In this document: one piece after another, positions 8,411-16,896 of the stretch
Layout of the letters: every line of letters starts with the position of its first letter
Numbering within the stretch: the first letter of the stretch is position 1
NCBI GenBank assembly: GCA_964604705.1
Contig: CAZSAP010000014.1
Span: 10,880 to 74,879 of the forward strand
Origin: JAAXVQ01 sp964604705
GTDB taxonomy: Bacteria > Oederibacteriota > JAAXVQ01
Direction: 5' to 3'
DNA length: 64,000 nucleotides
Program-made: the position numbers and the translations under genes
The notes under the pieces: generated by a model
What the model saw: only the letters and a program-made list of their open reading frames with translations
Told to the model about the DNA's origin: nothing
The model's database searches: none

Positions 8411-10681
8411 TGCGGTTCTTGTAATGGTAGCCGTAGGTGTTTGCGTAGGTGAGGATGTGGTGGTTGTCGATGCGGTAAAGGTGGGGGTCACTGTAGGCGT
8501 AGCGGTTGGAACTGCCGCCAGGTAGTTGGTGGCATACGCAGACGTGTTATGGCTAGCATCGGTGGCCAAGGCCGTAATGTACTCACCGTTGCTGAACCCG
8601 CCGCCCCCGAAACTCCAGTTACCGCTGCCATTGGCCGTGGTCGTGCCAAGATATCGCACACTCCCACCCTGACCAACACGTGATTCGGCAACAAACAGCT
8701 GGATATGATCATTAGGATTGGATGTGCCTAAAATATTGGAGCCAGCATAGGCTTGGGTAATAATGGGGGCCGGATAGCCGAGGTTGCCACCGTTGGTTAG
8801 CTGGATGCCATGCTGCGAAAATACAGTCACAGTATTTCCATAAAGAACGTTGCTAACCGCCATCGACCCGTCCACCAAAATCCCAACAATTGTATTGGCC
8901 ACCAAATTCCCGTTGCTCCCAGAGAGGCCGATCCAGTTGTCATGGGCATCGGTATAAACTTGAATACCGCCGTTCATCCCAGCCGCCGGGGCAAAATTGC
9001 TGAGTACCCCAATGTGGTTGCCCACCAGCGTATTGCCCGCGCTCGCAGCACCCATGAGATTCATTACCTCGGCACAAAAATTGTTTGCCACGTAATTCCC
9101 GAATGAGTTATTAATATGAACTCCGGCATTGGTATTGCGCCGGACCACAAGTCCATTCGCCGAAAGTCCGATCATGTTGTACGTAATCCGATTATTCAAA
9201 CTATTGAGCAAGGATATTCCATACCCTCCATTGCTGGAGATAACATTTCCGTAGGTGGCATTCACCCCGCCGATCAGGGTTCCTGAGACGGTTGAGTTGA
9301 TCTGCAATCCATAATTTGTGTTGGGAAGTGCGTCCACTCCGTTCAACGCCAAGCCAATGCTGTTCCCCTGCACGGCATTGCAATCCCCGATAATGGACAG
9401 ACCCGAACTGCCACTGGCCACAATGACATTTCCCCGATGGCTGCTGCTGGAGGCATTCTGCCCGCCGATCATATTGCAGGTGCCATTAATAAGGACACCC
9501 GTAAAGCCATTCCCGCGGGCGGCTGCGCCGGTCACATCCGTACCCACCATATTTCCACAAAGCGAATTGCTATTTCCTATCACGTAAATGCCGATTCGGT
9601 TAGCCCCAGTGGTATGTCCAGAAACGACATTGCCTTCCAAATTTTCCACATATCCCCCAATAACATTCTGATCCGCACCGTTCAAATAAATTCCCATGTT
9701 GCTGGTAAAGGTGGTGCTGCCGGAATTGATACCGATTAAATTATTTTGCACAATGTTGTTTGTGGGACGTGGTGTTGAGCCACCAATCAGAAGATTGGTG
9801 GTATCGTTGCCGGCAATGACATTTCCATAACCGGTGAGCGGCAGCCCAATCCAGTTGCCCGAAGAGAGTCGATTGCTTATGCCGCATGAATTATTCGGAA
9901 TTTCCATGCTTTGATCCAAAGAGAGCCCGATGACATTCCCGCAAATCGTGGTTCCGGAAACGCTGGCATTGTTCATGTAGATGCCATGCCCAGTGTTGCC
10001 GGATATCAGATTGCCTTCACCCATCGCGCCATTGCCGCCGATCAAGTTTGCCCAACCGCCGTTAAAATAAATGCCGTAGACATTGCTAAGCGCTGCTGTG
10101 CCAAGCGAGTTCGTGCCGATCAGGTTTCCTTGGATCACATTTCGATTTGCAGCCGAATTCGAAACATTCATGCCGTAGGTGGTATTGCCGGAGATAACAT
10201 TGTTCCAGATGCCGTTATAAGCACCGGAAAGCATAATGCCCGTACCATTGCCAAGTCCCGTGTTGTCCGCCCAGTCTGTGCCAATCCGGCAATTGGCCAC
10301 AATGTTTCTATCTGAGTTGTTTAATTGTATCCCCGTGGTGGCTTTGCAAATGGCCATACCGGTCAATGTGCTGCCAGAAGCGCTGGAAGTTAGGCTGAAA
10401 AGGACATACCCCAAGCTTGACGCAAGAATCGTGTTCCCCTGTCCCGCCAGAAATACTCGGTCAGTGATTGAATACATGGCATTGGCATATATTGAATTGG
10501 CGGTAGCAAAGACAATGGTATCAGCGCCCCCATTGGCATTGGCATCCACAATCGCCTGGCGCAAGCTGCCGGCACCGCTGTCGTTGCCGTTTATAACTGT
10601 ATACGTCGCTGCACTGGCTAAAGCACTTAACCCCAATACCACCAGACATACGCCAACCAACGTCTTCGCGATTCTACCCAT
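7928..10681 (-). CDS. Secreted right-handed beta-helix protein with Thr/Pro linker and C-terminal sorting-type domain (copy 1)
   Basis: The start at 10681 is chosen because GGGGGAGGT lies just upstream and the signal peptide (GVCLVVLGLSALASAA) begins there; a longer frame to 10750 would read through the leader hairpins. The 917-residue protein is collinear with the downstream paralogue: the TYTVINGNDSGAGSLRQAI opening, a beta-helix with repeated GNLIxGN/GIYxNG turns, and a shorter Thr/Pro stalk than the other copy. Its C-terminal domain is identical at DNA level. First gene of the pair; both share the terminator near 5 kb. Role inferred as a cell-surface fibre-like or glycan-binding protein. 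Confidence 0.85.
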   Translation of the reverse strand: MGRIAKTLVGVCLVVLGLSALASAATYTVINGNDSGAGSLRQAIVDANANGGADTIVFATANSIYANAMYSITDRVFLAGQGNTILASSLGYVLFSLTSSASGSTLTGMAICKATTGIQLNNSDRNIVANCRIGTDWADNTGLGNGTGIMLSGAYNGIWNNVISGNTTYGMNVSNSAANRNVIQGNLIGTNSLGTAALSNVYGIYFNGGWANLIGGNGAMGEGNLISGNTGHGIYMNNASVSGTTICGNVIGLSLDQSMEIPNNSCGISNRLSSGNWIGLPLTGYGNVIAGNDTTNLLIGGSTPRPTNNIVQNNLIGINSGSTTFTSNMGIYLNGADQNVIGGYVENLEGNVVSGHTTGANRIGIYVIGNSNSLCGNMVGTDVTGAAARGNGFTGVLINGTCNMIGGQNASSSSHRGNVIVASGSSGLSIIGDCNAVQGNSIGLALNGVDALPNTNYGLQINSTVSGTLIGGVNATYGNVISSNGGYGISLLNSLNNRITYNMIGLSANGLVVRRNTNAGVHINNSFGNYVANNFCAEVMNLMGAASAGNTLVGNHIGVLSNFAPAAGMNGGIQVYTDAHDNWIGLSGSNGNLVANTIVGILVDGSMAVSNVLYGNTVTVFSQHGIQLTNGGNLGYPAPIITQAYAGSNILGTSNPNDHIQLFVAESRVGQGGSVRYLGTTTANGSGNWSFGGGGFSNGEYITALATDASHNTSAYATNYLAAVPTATPTVTPTFTASTTTTSSPTQTPTATITRTATVTATLTHSATCTASPTVTATPTVSATPTVSPTATATPSISATPTVSPTATVTPVFSATSTTTPTAPVSVANLNGKSVLAYPVPAKHKVNFLFAVDAPSTVEVKIFNVSGEVVGSLATTYNPAAGVPVVWNCQGVAPGLYLARVKVEGKEKTVLKFAIVK

Positions 10682-10706
10682 CCGATACCTCCCCCAAGTG
10701 AAGCTT

Positions 10707-10748
10707 TCAGGAAACCCAGCGGTTTCCTGACGCGGATGGTGCCTCCGC
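10707..10748 (-). promoter_or_regulatory. Two-hairpin leader element (copy A)
   Basis: On the minus strand GCGGA-N7-TCCGC (10748-10732) is followed by TCAGGAAACC-N4-GGTTTCCTGA (10730-10707), ending 25 nt before the start codon. The same pair in the same order precedes the lipoprotein gene at 17427, and the second hairpin precedes the gene at 55087. Function unknown; no T-run, so not an ordinary terminator. Confidence 0.5.
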
Positions 10749-10856
10749 AATTTTTTCTCTAACCGAAACGCTTTACCCCCAAATCCCGGTATGGGTGCTC
10801 AGGCAAGTCCTCGATATGCTTTCTATGTTAACCTACCGTTGCTACCCAAGTAAACC

Positions 10857-11213
10857 CTATTTGCCTTCGGACTTGGGAGTCAAGGTGGCCCCCCATTTTT
10901 GCGACCATTCCCCGAGCGGTTTGATCAGGGCAAAGACTTCCTGGCCGAGGGGCGTGAGTCCATACCCATCGAGCGTGCGTGCGACAAGATTGGCTTCCTG
11001 CAGATCTTTGATGCGGGTGTTGAGGATGGACGGGGAGATCGCGCCGCCCTTGCGTTCGCAGTTGCTTTGGAGCACGCGAAACGTCATGGGCCCTTGGCTC
11101 AAGTTCCAGATAATGCCCATGGCCCAGCGGCGTCCCAAAAGGTCGAACAACGCCATGATCGGCGCTCCGGACTTGGAACCGCGTACAGGTTGGCCAGGTT
11201 TAGGGATGGGCAT
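10857..11213 (-). CDS. HxlR-family transcriptional regulator
   Basis: 118 residues, the usual size for the family. A winged-helix domain is clear: LFDLLGRRWAMGIIWNL at about 22-38, MTFRVLQ, then SPSILNTRIKDLQEANLV, and the wing ending GYGLTPLGQEVFALIKPL. This is the HxlR pattern in which helix 3 selects the operator. The typical Cys near the N-terminus of redox-sensing members is absent; the only Cys is near residue 52. It lies beside a tautomerase gene and a cupin remnant, and a long inverted repeat covers its ribosome binding site, suggesting autoregulation. Confidence 0.88.
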   Translation of the reverse strand: MPIPKPGQPVRGSKSGAPIMALFDLLGRRWAMGIIWNLSQGPMTFRVLQSNCERKGGAISPSILNTRIKDLQEANLVARTLDGYGLTPLGQEVFALIKPLGEWSQKWGATLTPKSEGK

Positions 11214-11271
11214 GGAACATTGCTCCTTTGCGTAATGGCGTTATGATACCAAACTCAAGGAGCAAAGTTCC
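11214..11271 (-). promoter_or_regulatory. Inverted repeat over the HxlR ribosome binding site (candidate operator)
   Basis: Arms 11214-11228 (GGAACATTGCTCCTT) and 11257-11271 (AAGGAGCAAAGTTCC) match at 14 of 15 positions and are 28 bp apart. The left arm includes the AAGGAG of the gene, so it could act as a protein-binding operator or as an RNA hairpin masking the site. Confidence 0.45.
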
Positions 11272-11337
11272 AGCTTTTTACCGAGGTTCTTGGGAAGAAC
11301 GCCTGTGTCTTGACTAAGAACCCAGGCTTCGGTAAGA

Positions 11338-11538
11338 CTACGCATTCCGTGCAGCCAAGATTTCAGCCACGGTTTTCCCAGCCCGTCCTATGCTGTCGTA
11401 CTCGAGTTCGTGGATTAAAATCGTGAATTCACTTTCGGGGATCTTGGTGATCTCCACAGCCACCGCTGTAAACTTCTGAATCAACTCCCGTTTCTGTTCT
11501 TTGCTGCTTTTTCCCATGGTCACTTCGATAACCGGCAT
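11338..11538 (-). CDS. 4-oxalocrotonate tautomerase-family small enzyme
   Basis: 66 residues after AGGAGGTGGCG. It begins MPVIEVTM, so Pro becomes the N-terminal residue after Met removal, the catalytic base of the family. The rest follows the beta-alpha-beta pattern (GKSSKEQKRELIQKFTAVAV, then IPESEFTILIHEL). Such enzymes act as small oligomers on keto-enol substrates. The substrate is unknown. It is transcribed toward the cupin remnant's side of the regulator, on the same strand as the HxlR gene. Confidence 0.85.
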   Translation of the reverse strand: MPVIEVTMGKSSKEQKRELIQKFTAVAVEITKIPESEFTILIHELEYDSIGRAGKTVAEILAARNA

Positions 11539-11641
11539 GACGCCACCTCCTGAGTGTAGCTACCAAAAGCATAGCTTGATACTATAATAGTAGCGTGCTA
11601 TGTATTTAATAGCAAGGGGGATTTTGCGGCATTCCGTTTCG

Positions 11642-11805
11642 CTATTCCGCGTCTACGGCCTTATAGGTCCCGCCGGTGTTCTCCGGGGTCAGGGTGCCTG
11701 ATTTTTCCAGCAACAGTACTTTAACCCGTTCGGTGCATATGGGACGATGTCGAACGCCTTTGGGCACGATCAGAAACTCCCCTTGTTTCCCTGGAACGGG
11801 TTTAC
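11642..11805 (-). pseudogene. Remnant of a cupin-domain gene (C-terminal part)
   Basis: Translated on the minus strand, this stretch gives KPVPGKQGEFLIVPKGVRHR, then ICTERVKVLLLEKSG, then LTPENTGGTYKAVDAE and a stop. This is the familiar C-terminal half of small cupins (the VPKGVEHKP...VLLIE...TxNTG pattern). A stop codon lies two codons before KPV and there is no start or ribosome binding site, so the 5' half is missing. Small and not predicted as an ORF because it lacks ATG. Confidence 0.65.
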
Positions 11806-11837
11806 ACTACATCAACGTTTCCTCTAATTAACCATAC

Positions 11838-12020
11838 TTACAAAATTATTTCCAATTCCTGCTGCGCTTTTTCCAGGTTTTTCCACTTTCCATAAGCCAG
11901 GCCAATCCTGTTCCAATGAAATATCCCTATTTTTAAGGCGTAATTCTTTTCGCCCACATAAAAAATCAAATTCCCCAGCCTGTATTTTTTTTCCCCATCC
12001 CCACAATTATCTGGTAACAT
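11838..12020 (-). other. Possible TPR-protein fragment or small hypothetical gene
   Basis: A 60-codon frame whose second half (FHWNRIGLAYGKWKNLEKAQ) has the spacing of a tetratricopeptide helix pair. No convincing ribosome binding site. The sequence is A/T-rich compared with its neighbours and lies next to the cupin remnant, so this intergenic stretch (11.6-12.1 kb) looks like gene debris. Weak evidence. Confidence 0.25.
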
Positions 12021-12143
12021 TTCAGCCTACGACTTCGTCTAACAGTATAGTTTGCTAAACCTATGTCCGGATCTCCAGCCGGCTCGAATGTAGCCGATAC
12101 TCTGGAAGTACCGAAACATCGAAGAAACTTGAGGGAGTGCACC

Positions 12144-13256
12144 ATGGCAAAAGTAGTTTTGGAGAATGTCTGTAAGTGTTACGAAACCAAAAAAGGACCC
12201 AAAGAGGTTGTCAAAAACGTGAGCTTCTCCGTGGAAGACCGCGAATTTGTAATCTTGGTGGGACCTTCCGGCTGCGGAAAATCCACCACCTTGCGCATGA
12301 TTGCAGGCTTGGAGGAGATTACCCAGGGCAGCATCTACATTGACGGCCGCTTGGTCAACGATGTCGCACCCCGCGACCGGGACATTGCCATGGTCTTCCA
12401 AAGCTACGCCCTCTACCCGCACATGAGTGTGGCCGAAAACATGTCGTTTGGCCTGCGCCTCCAGCGCATGGCGCCCAAGGATATTGAAAAACAAGTCAAG
12501 GAAGCCGCCGAAATCCTAAAAATCACAGACCATTTGAACAAACGCCCCCGCGATCTTTCCGGTGGTGAACGCCAACGTGTGGCCCTCGGACGCGCGATTG
12601 TCCGTAAGCCCAAAGTCTTTCTCTTCGACGAGCCGCTCTCCAATTTGGACGCGGAAATGCGCGAGAGCATGCGCGCCGATATCCGGCAACTCCACAACTT
12701 CCTGAAGGCCACCATGATTTATGTCACCCATGACCAGATTGAGGCCATGACCATGGCCGATCGCATTGTGGTCTTGAAAAGCGGTGAAGTGCACCAAGTG
12801 GATAAGCCGCTTAATCTCTACAATCAACCCTGCAATAAGTTTGTGGCCGGATTCATTGGGAACCAGCGTATGAATTTCCTCAATGGTGAATTGATTAAAA
12901 AAGGGGAGCATGTCTTCTTCTCAACCGAAGGTGTTTCCCTCAAGGCCGATGCCTCTCAGCAAGCGTCCTTGAAGAAACATATCGGGGAGAAGGTAACGCT
13001 CGGCATTCGTCCGGAAAACATTTACGACAAGATTTACGCTACCGGCGCGACACCCGACAACACCCTGCGCGCCACGATCAACATCATGCTCCCCACCGGC
13101 GAGTACGCCTTGCTTAAACTCCTCGTTGGAACGCAGAAGATCGCGGCCAAAGTAAACATGTACGCGGACTTAAGCGAGAACAAACAAATCGATCTCGTCT
13201 TTGACATGAGTAAGGCGCACTTCTTCCATGCTGAAGGCGAACAGGTCGTCTGCTAG
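12144..13256 (+). CDS. ugpC: ABC transporter ATP-binding protein, MalK/UgpC type
   Basis: The start at 12144 follows GAGGGAGTG; an upstream in-frame codon at 12063 has no such site. The 370-residue protein has Walker A GPSGCGKST (about residue 39), Q-loop MVFQSYALYPHMSV, signature LSGGERQRVALGRA (about 137), Walker B VFLFDEPLSNLDAE and H-loop VTHDQIEAMT. A C-terminal OB/TOBE region (GIRPENIYDK) follows, as in carbohydrate importers. No permease or binding-protein genes are adjacent, so it probably energises permeases encoded elsewhere, as UgpC/MsmK-type shared ATPases do. A strong terminator follows. Confidence 0.9.
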   Translation: MAKVVLENVCKCYETKKGPKEVVKNVSFSVEDREFVILVGPSGCGKSTTLRMIAGLEEITQGSIYIDGRLVNDVAPRDRDIAMVFQSYALYPHMSVAENMSFGLRLQRMAPKDIEKQVKEAAEILKITDHLNKRPRDLSGGERQRVALGRAIVRKPKVFLFDEPLSNLDAEMRESMRADIRQLHNFLKATMIYVTHDQIEAMTMADRIVVLKSGEVHQVDKPLNLYNQPCNKFVAGFIGNQRMNFLNGELIKKGEHVFFSTEGVSLKADASQQASLKKHIGEKVTLGIRPENIYDKIYATGATPDNTLRATINIMLPTGEYALLKLLVGTQKIAAKVNMYADLSENKQIDLVFDMSKAHFFHAEGEQVVC

Positions 13257-13287
13257 CAACGGCCCCTCAGAGACGCTGCCTTTACTT

Positions 13288-13330
13288 CCGCCTAAGCACC
13301 CAAACCGAGTGCTTAGGCGGTTTTGTTTTA
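13288..13330 (+). terminator. Rho-independent terminator after the ABC ATPase
   Basis: Perfect 12-bp stem, CCGCCTAAGCAC (13288-13299) with GTGCTTAGGCGG (13309-13320), then TTTTGTTTT. Confidence 0.9.
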
Positions 13331-13365
13331 GCTTCGCTGGGTAGGTACCGTGGCCCGTGTACGAT

Positions 13366-16300
13366 CTAGCGGACATGTTTTCCAATCACGGCCACCAATT
13401 CCGCCAGCGTAAACGGCTTTCGCAAGCTGTCTGTAAACCCATAGTCTTGCGGTGTCGCCACAACTGGGTCTTCTGCATACCCGCTGGAAACGATCAAGGC
13501 CACATTCGAATTTTGCTTACGTATCGCCAAAGCGGCCTCTTTCCCGCCCATGCCGCCCGGCACCGTCAAATCCAGGATAACCGCGTCAAACGGCTCGCCT
13601 TCCCGCTCACCGCGTAAAAACTGCTGCACGGCCTCGGCACCATCATGCGCACCTATCACCGTATACCCATGAATGGACAACATGGCACGAACAGCGTTAC
13701 GAATGACTTCTTCATCATCCATGATTAAAATCCGACCGTTTCCCTGACGCAGACTGAGTTTGGCTTGTTTTTCAATCTGCACGGGTTCTTTGCTGGCTGG
13801 CAGATACAAATGAAACGTACTTCCGTGTCCCAGCTCGGATTCCACTTCAATGCTGCCGTTGTGACGACTCATGATGGAGTAGCTGGTGGCAAGCCCCAAC
13901 CCACTGCCTTTTTGTTTGGTGGAAAAAAACGGGTCAAATATTCGTGATTGAATATCCTTGGGAATCCCCATGCCCTTATCGGTAATCGAGATCCGCACAT
14001 ACTCTCCCGGAGGCAAGGCGCCATGCTCCCGGGTCCTCAGCGTCACATTGCCAGCCGCTATATGCACCCTTCCGCCGGCAGGCATGGCTTGCTGGGCATT
14101 GATCAAGACATTATCCACGACTTGGGCCAATTGATTTTTATCGTACTCAGCATGCCAAATGTCCGAGTCCACTTCGATGGCATAAGAAATATTGGAACCG
14201 CTTAAAGCGAAATTGGCCGTTTCTTTTAAGAACGGGTACAGCGGTTCAATCTTCCTAACCGGAGCGCCGCCTTTGGCAAAGGTAAGCAGTTGGTGTGTCA
14301 AGGCGCGGGCACGCTCCATGGAGCCCAGGGCTGAATTCAAATAATCCTTTACCCTTGGATCCCGAGCCTCCGTGTGGGCCAGATCCAAATATCCAAAAAT
14401 CCCACCCAATAGATTATTAAAATCATGGGCGATGCCGCCGGCCAGAACTCCCAGCGATTCAAGTTTTTGATTTTTCTGCGAGGTTTCAATCAAGCGTTGC
14501 TTCTCGGTCATGTCCCGAAAGACCAACACCACCCCGATAATCGTCCCGTCTTTGTTTAAAATGGGGGCGCCACTGTCACCGATAATATGCTCGGTTCCAT
14601 CCTTCGCGATCAATATCGTGTGGTTCGCCAGCTCCACAATGGTCTTTTGCATCATTACTTTCTCAACGGGGTTTTCACAGCGTTCTTTTGTACTTTCATT
14701 GACAATGGTGAAAACGTCGGCCAGCGATTTGCCTTGAGCCTCTGCCTGCTGCCAGCCCGTGAGGGTTTCAGCCACTTGGTTCATAATCACGATCTTGCCG
14801 CCTGTATCGGTGGCAATCACACCATCGCCGATACTCCGCAACGTGACCAACAGACGCTCACGCTCGGCAGCCAACATGTCCTCCGCGTGTTTGCGTTCAG
14901 TGATGTCGCGGGCAAACCCCACAGTGCCTAGGATTCGGGCCCCCATCCGTACCGGAGACTTGTAGGTCTCAAACCATGCGCGCTGCTCTCCGGCTTGCTC
15001 GATCGGTTCTTCCACACTTTTAGGTATCCCACTTTCCAAAACCACGCGATCATCGGCGTGATACGCTTCAGCCAATTCACGAGGCCAGACATCAAAATCG
15101 GTTTTCCCTACCACCGCATCCGGCGAACCCAATCCGCAGGCTTGGGCAAACGGTTTGTTGACCGCCAGGAAACGACTCTCTGAATCTTTTAGCCATACCA
15201 GAAAAGGAAAATTATCAATCAGAGCTTGTTGGTACTCACTGTACATCTTGCGGGCATCCTCTTCATGCTTGCGATGGGTGACATCCCGAAACGATCCCAT
15301 CATCCGCTTCTGCCCCTGAAGTAAAAACGGAGTGGCTGCAATATCGCAAAAAAAGATGGTCCCGTCTTTCGCTAGAACCGGAATATTGGTGGCCATGACG
15401 ATTTCGCGACGCACCAGACGTTCAAACTGGTTTATTACCTCCGACAACGATTCCGTCGGGTGAATATCGTCAACCCCCAACCCAGAAATCTCTTCGATAG
15501 GATATCCCAACATTACCGTAAAGGAATTATTGGCCGTAATAAATTTACGGGTATCAATATCCACCACCACAATCCCTTCACTCACCGCGTTGAAGAGACG
15601 TTTGAAGTTTTCTTCACTTTCATGCAAAGCATCCAGCTGCTGCTTTCGTTCCGAAAGATCGCGGGTAATGGATAAAACACAGGCGACTCCTCCGATCTCC
15701 AAGACTCGGGCGGACATGGATCCGTAAAGCACGGTACCGTCTTTGCGGCGGAACTCGGCTTCCAAGTTGTGAATTTCACCCTGGCTACGCAATGCCGCAG
15801 TCATGCGCTCCCGGTCCTCTTTGCGCACCCAAATACCGAGTTCCCCAGGCAACGAGGAGCGTCCCAACACATCCTTGCGCGTATACCCGGTCATGGCCGT
15901 AAAGCCATCGTTTATGTCGATATACACCCCATCGGACAAGCGATTGAGATTTACCGCATCCGGACTGGTTGTAAAGGCCTTGGAAAATTTTTCTTCACTC
16001 AGACGCAACGCTTCTTCTGTTCGCTTCCGCGCTGTGATATCCCGAAAAATCGAATGATACCTGCCATCGGGCATCCTCTTGGAGTGCATTTCCACATCGA
16101 TGAAGGATCCGTCTGCGCGAATCATTACCCGTTCATTAACCACCCGTTCCCCGCGTTGCAACAGGTCAAACCGCAAGGGCGACCGTGCAAGTGATTCCGG
16201 CGTAAACAGTGCAGAAACATGTTTTTGAACCAGGACTTCTTGGGAGCAACCGCACATTTCCTGCATGCGTTCATTGGCTTCGGTAATCTGGCCGTGGGCG

Positions 16301-16740
16301 TCACCGAGCAAAATTCCATCCGCCGCCAAGTTGACGAGCTCGCGATACATTTGAGCTTCATGTTTGGCTGCGGTATTTTGTACCATGAGAATTAAGATCG
16401 TCCCCTGTGGAAGCGACATCTCGAACAGGGTTTCTTCAACCCAGCGCAATTCCCCATGGGCCAGACGATGACGGGTAACCTGAAAAGCGGCTTCGGGTTT
16501 CCAGCTTTGCTCGGACGACGAAACTGTTTCAGGGCCCGTATTGACACGAAGGTTGTGAATGGTTTTTGATGTGAATTGTTCAGCGGTGTATCCATAAAAA
16601 CGTTCAGCGGCGAGATTGGCCTTGCGCACAGAACCTGTCGCTGGGTCCAAGACGAGCATACCTATAGGGTGGTGCTGGAAAAAGTTCTCGGTTGAGATCC
16701 CTGCGAACAGGTTCTTAGATCGATCACCTGCAGGAGTCAT
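13366..16740 (-). CDS. Hybrid sensor histidine kinase with six PAS domains and a receiver domain
   Basis: 1124 residues, no transmembrane segment, so cytoplasmic. Six successive PAS units are recognisable by their starts (HPIGMLVLD, AADGILLGD, SPDAVNLNR, VSEGIVVVD, FPFLVWLKD, IGDGVIATD) across residues 20-735. The HisKA box has AGGIAHDFNNLLGG with the phosphorylated His near 770. The ATPase part shows NVLINAQQAMP (N box), DKGMGIP (G1) and GSGLGLATSYSI (G2). The C-terminal receiver (RILIMDDEE... VILDLTVPGGMGGKEA) has its acceptor Asp near 1057. The HDFNN form of the H box is typical of kinases lacking a dedicated neighbour. No response regulator with an output domain is adjacent. Start follows GGAGGTAGAT. 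Confidence 0.93.
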   Translation of the reverse strand: MTPAGDRSKNLFAGISTENFFQHHPIGMLVLDPATGSVRKANLAAERFYGYTAEQFTSKTIHNLRVNTGPETVSSSEQSWKPEAAFQVTRHRLAHGELRWVEETLFEMSLPQGTILILMVQNTAAKHEAQMYRELVNLAADGILLGDAHGQITEANERMQEMCGCSQEVLVQKHVSALFTPESLARSPLRFDLLQRGERVVNERVMIRADGSFIDVEMHSKRMPDGRYHSIFRDITARKRTEEALRLSEEKFSKAFTTSPDAVNLNRLSDGVYIDINDGFTAMTGYTRKDVLGRSSLPGELGIWVRKEDRERMTAALRSQGEIHNLEAEFRRKDGTVLYGSMSARVLEIGGVACVLSITRDLSERKQQLDALHESEENFKRLFNAVSEGIVVVDIDTRKFITANNSFTVMLGYPIEEISGLGVDDIHPTESLSEVINQFERLVRREIVMATNIPVLAKDGTIFFCDIAATPFLLQGQKRMMGSFRDVTHRKHEEDARKMYSEYQQALIDNFPFLVWLKDSESRFLAVNKPFAQACGLGSPDAVVGKTDFDVWPRELAEAYHADDRVVLESGIPKSVEEPIEQAGEQRAWFETYKSPVRMGARILGTVGFARDITERKHAEDMLAAERERLLVTLRSIGDGVIATDTGGKIVIMNQVAETLTGWQQAEAQGKSLADVFTIVNESTKERCENPVEKVMMQKTIVELANHTILIAKDGTEHIIGDSGAPILNKDGTIIGVVLVFRDMTEKQRLIETSQKNQKLESLGVLAGGIAHDFNNLLGGIFGYLDLAHTEARDPRVKDYLNSALGSMERARALTHQLLTFAKGGAPVRKIEPLYPFLKETANFALSGSNISYAIEVDSDIWHAEYDKNQLAQVVDNVLINAQQAMPAGGRVHIAAGNVTLRTREHGALPPGEYVRISITDKGMGIPKDIQSRIFDPFFSTKQKGSGLGLATSYSIMSRHNGSIEVESELGHGSTFHLYLPASKEPVQIEKQAKLSLRQGNGRILIMDDEEVIRNAVRAMLSIHGYTVIGAHDGAEAVQQFLRGEREGEPFDAVILDLTVPGGMGGKEAALAIRKQNSNVALIVSSGYAEDPVVATPQDYGFTDSLRKPFTLAELVAVIGKHVR

Positions 16741-16825
16741 ATCTACCTCCGCTATGTCCTATGCCTGCCAATGCCTTATTATTGGCTCGTACGCTTTGAA
16801 AAACAACCTTTTTCCCAGGTCGAAA

Positions 16826-16869
16826 ATAAAAAAAAGGCGTACCCGCTCTCGTTTCGGCAGGTACGCCTT
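16826..16869 (-). terminator. Rho-independent terminator of the lipoprotein gene
   Basis: Ten-bp stem (16834-16843 with 16860-16869) followed on the minus strand by a T-run, 28 bp after the gene ending at 16897. Confidence 0.85.
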
Positions 16870-16896
16870 CGGTCTATGCCTAATGCCTACTAGGCT

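Noticed and set aside
10707..10748. Leader hairpins read as a GEMM (cyclic di-GMP-I) riboswitch
   Set aside because: The GGGCAAACC-like stretch is suggestive, but the conserved CGAAA..GGGACGCAAAGCC core is absent; no known riboswitch class fits.
11824..12006. Second 60-codon minus-strand frame overlapping the TPR-like fragment
   Set aside because: No motif and no ribosome binding site; the other frame at 11838-12020 has the TPR-like spacing.
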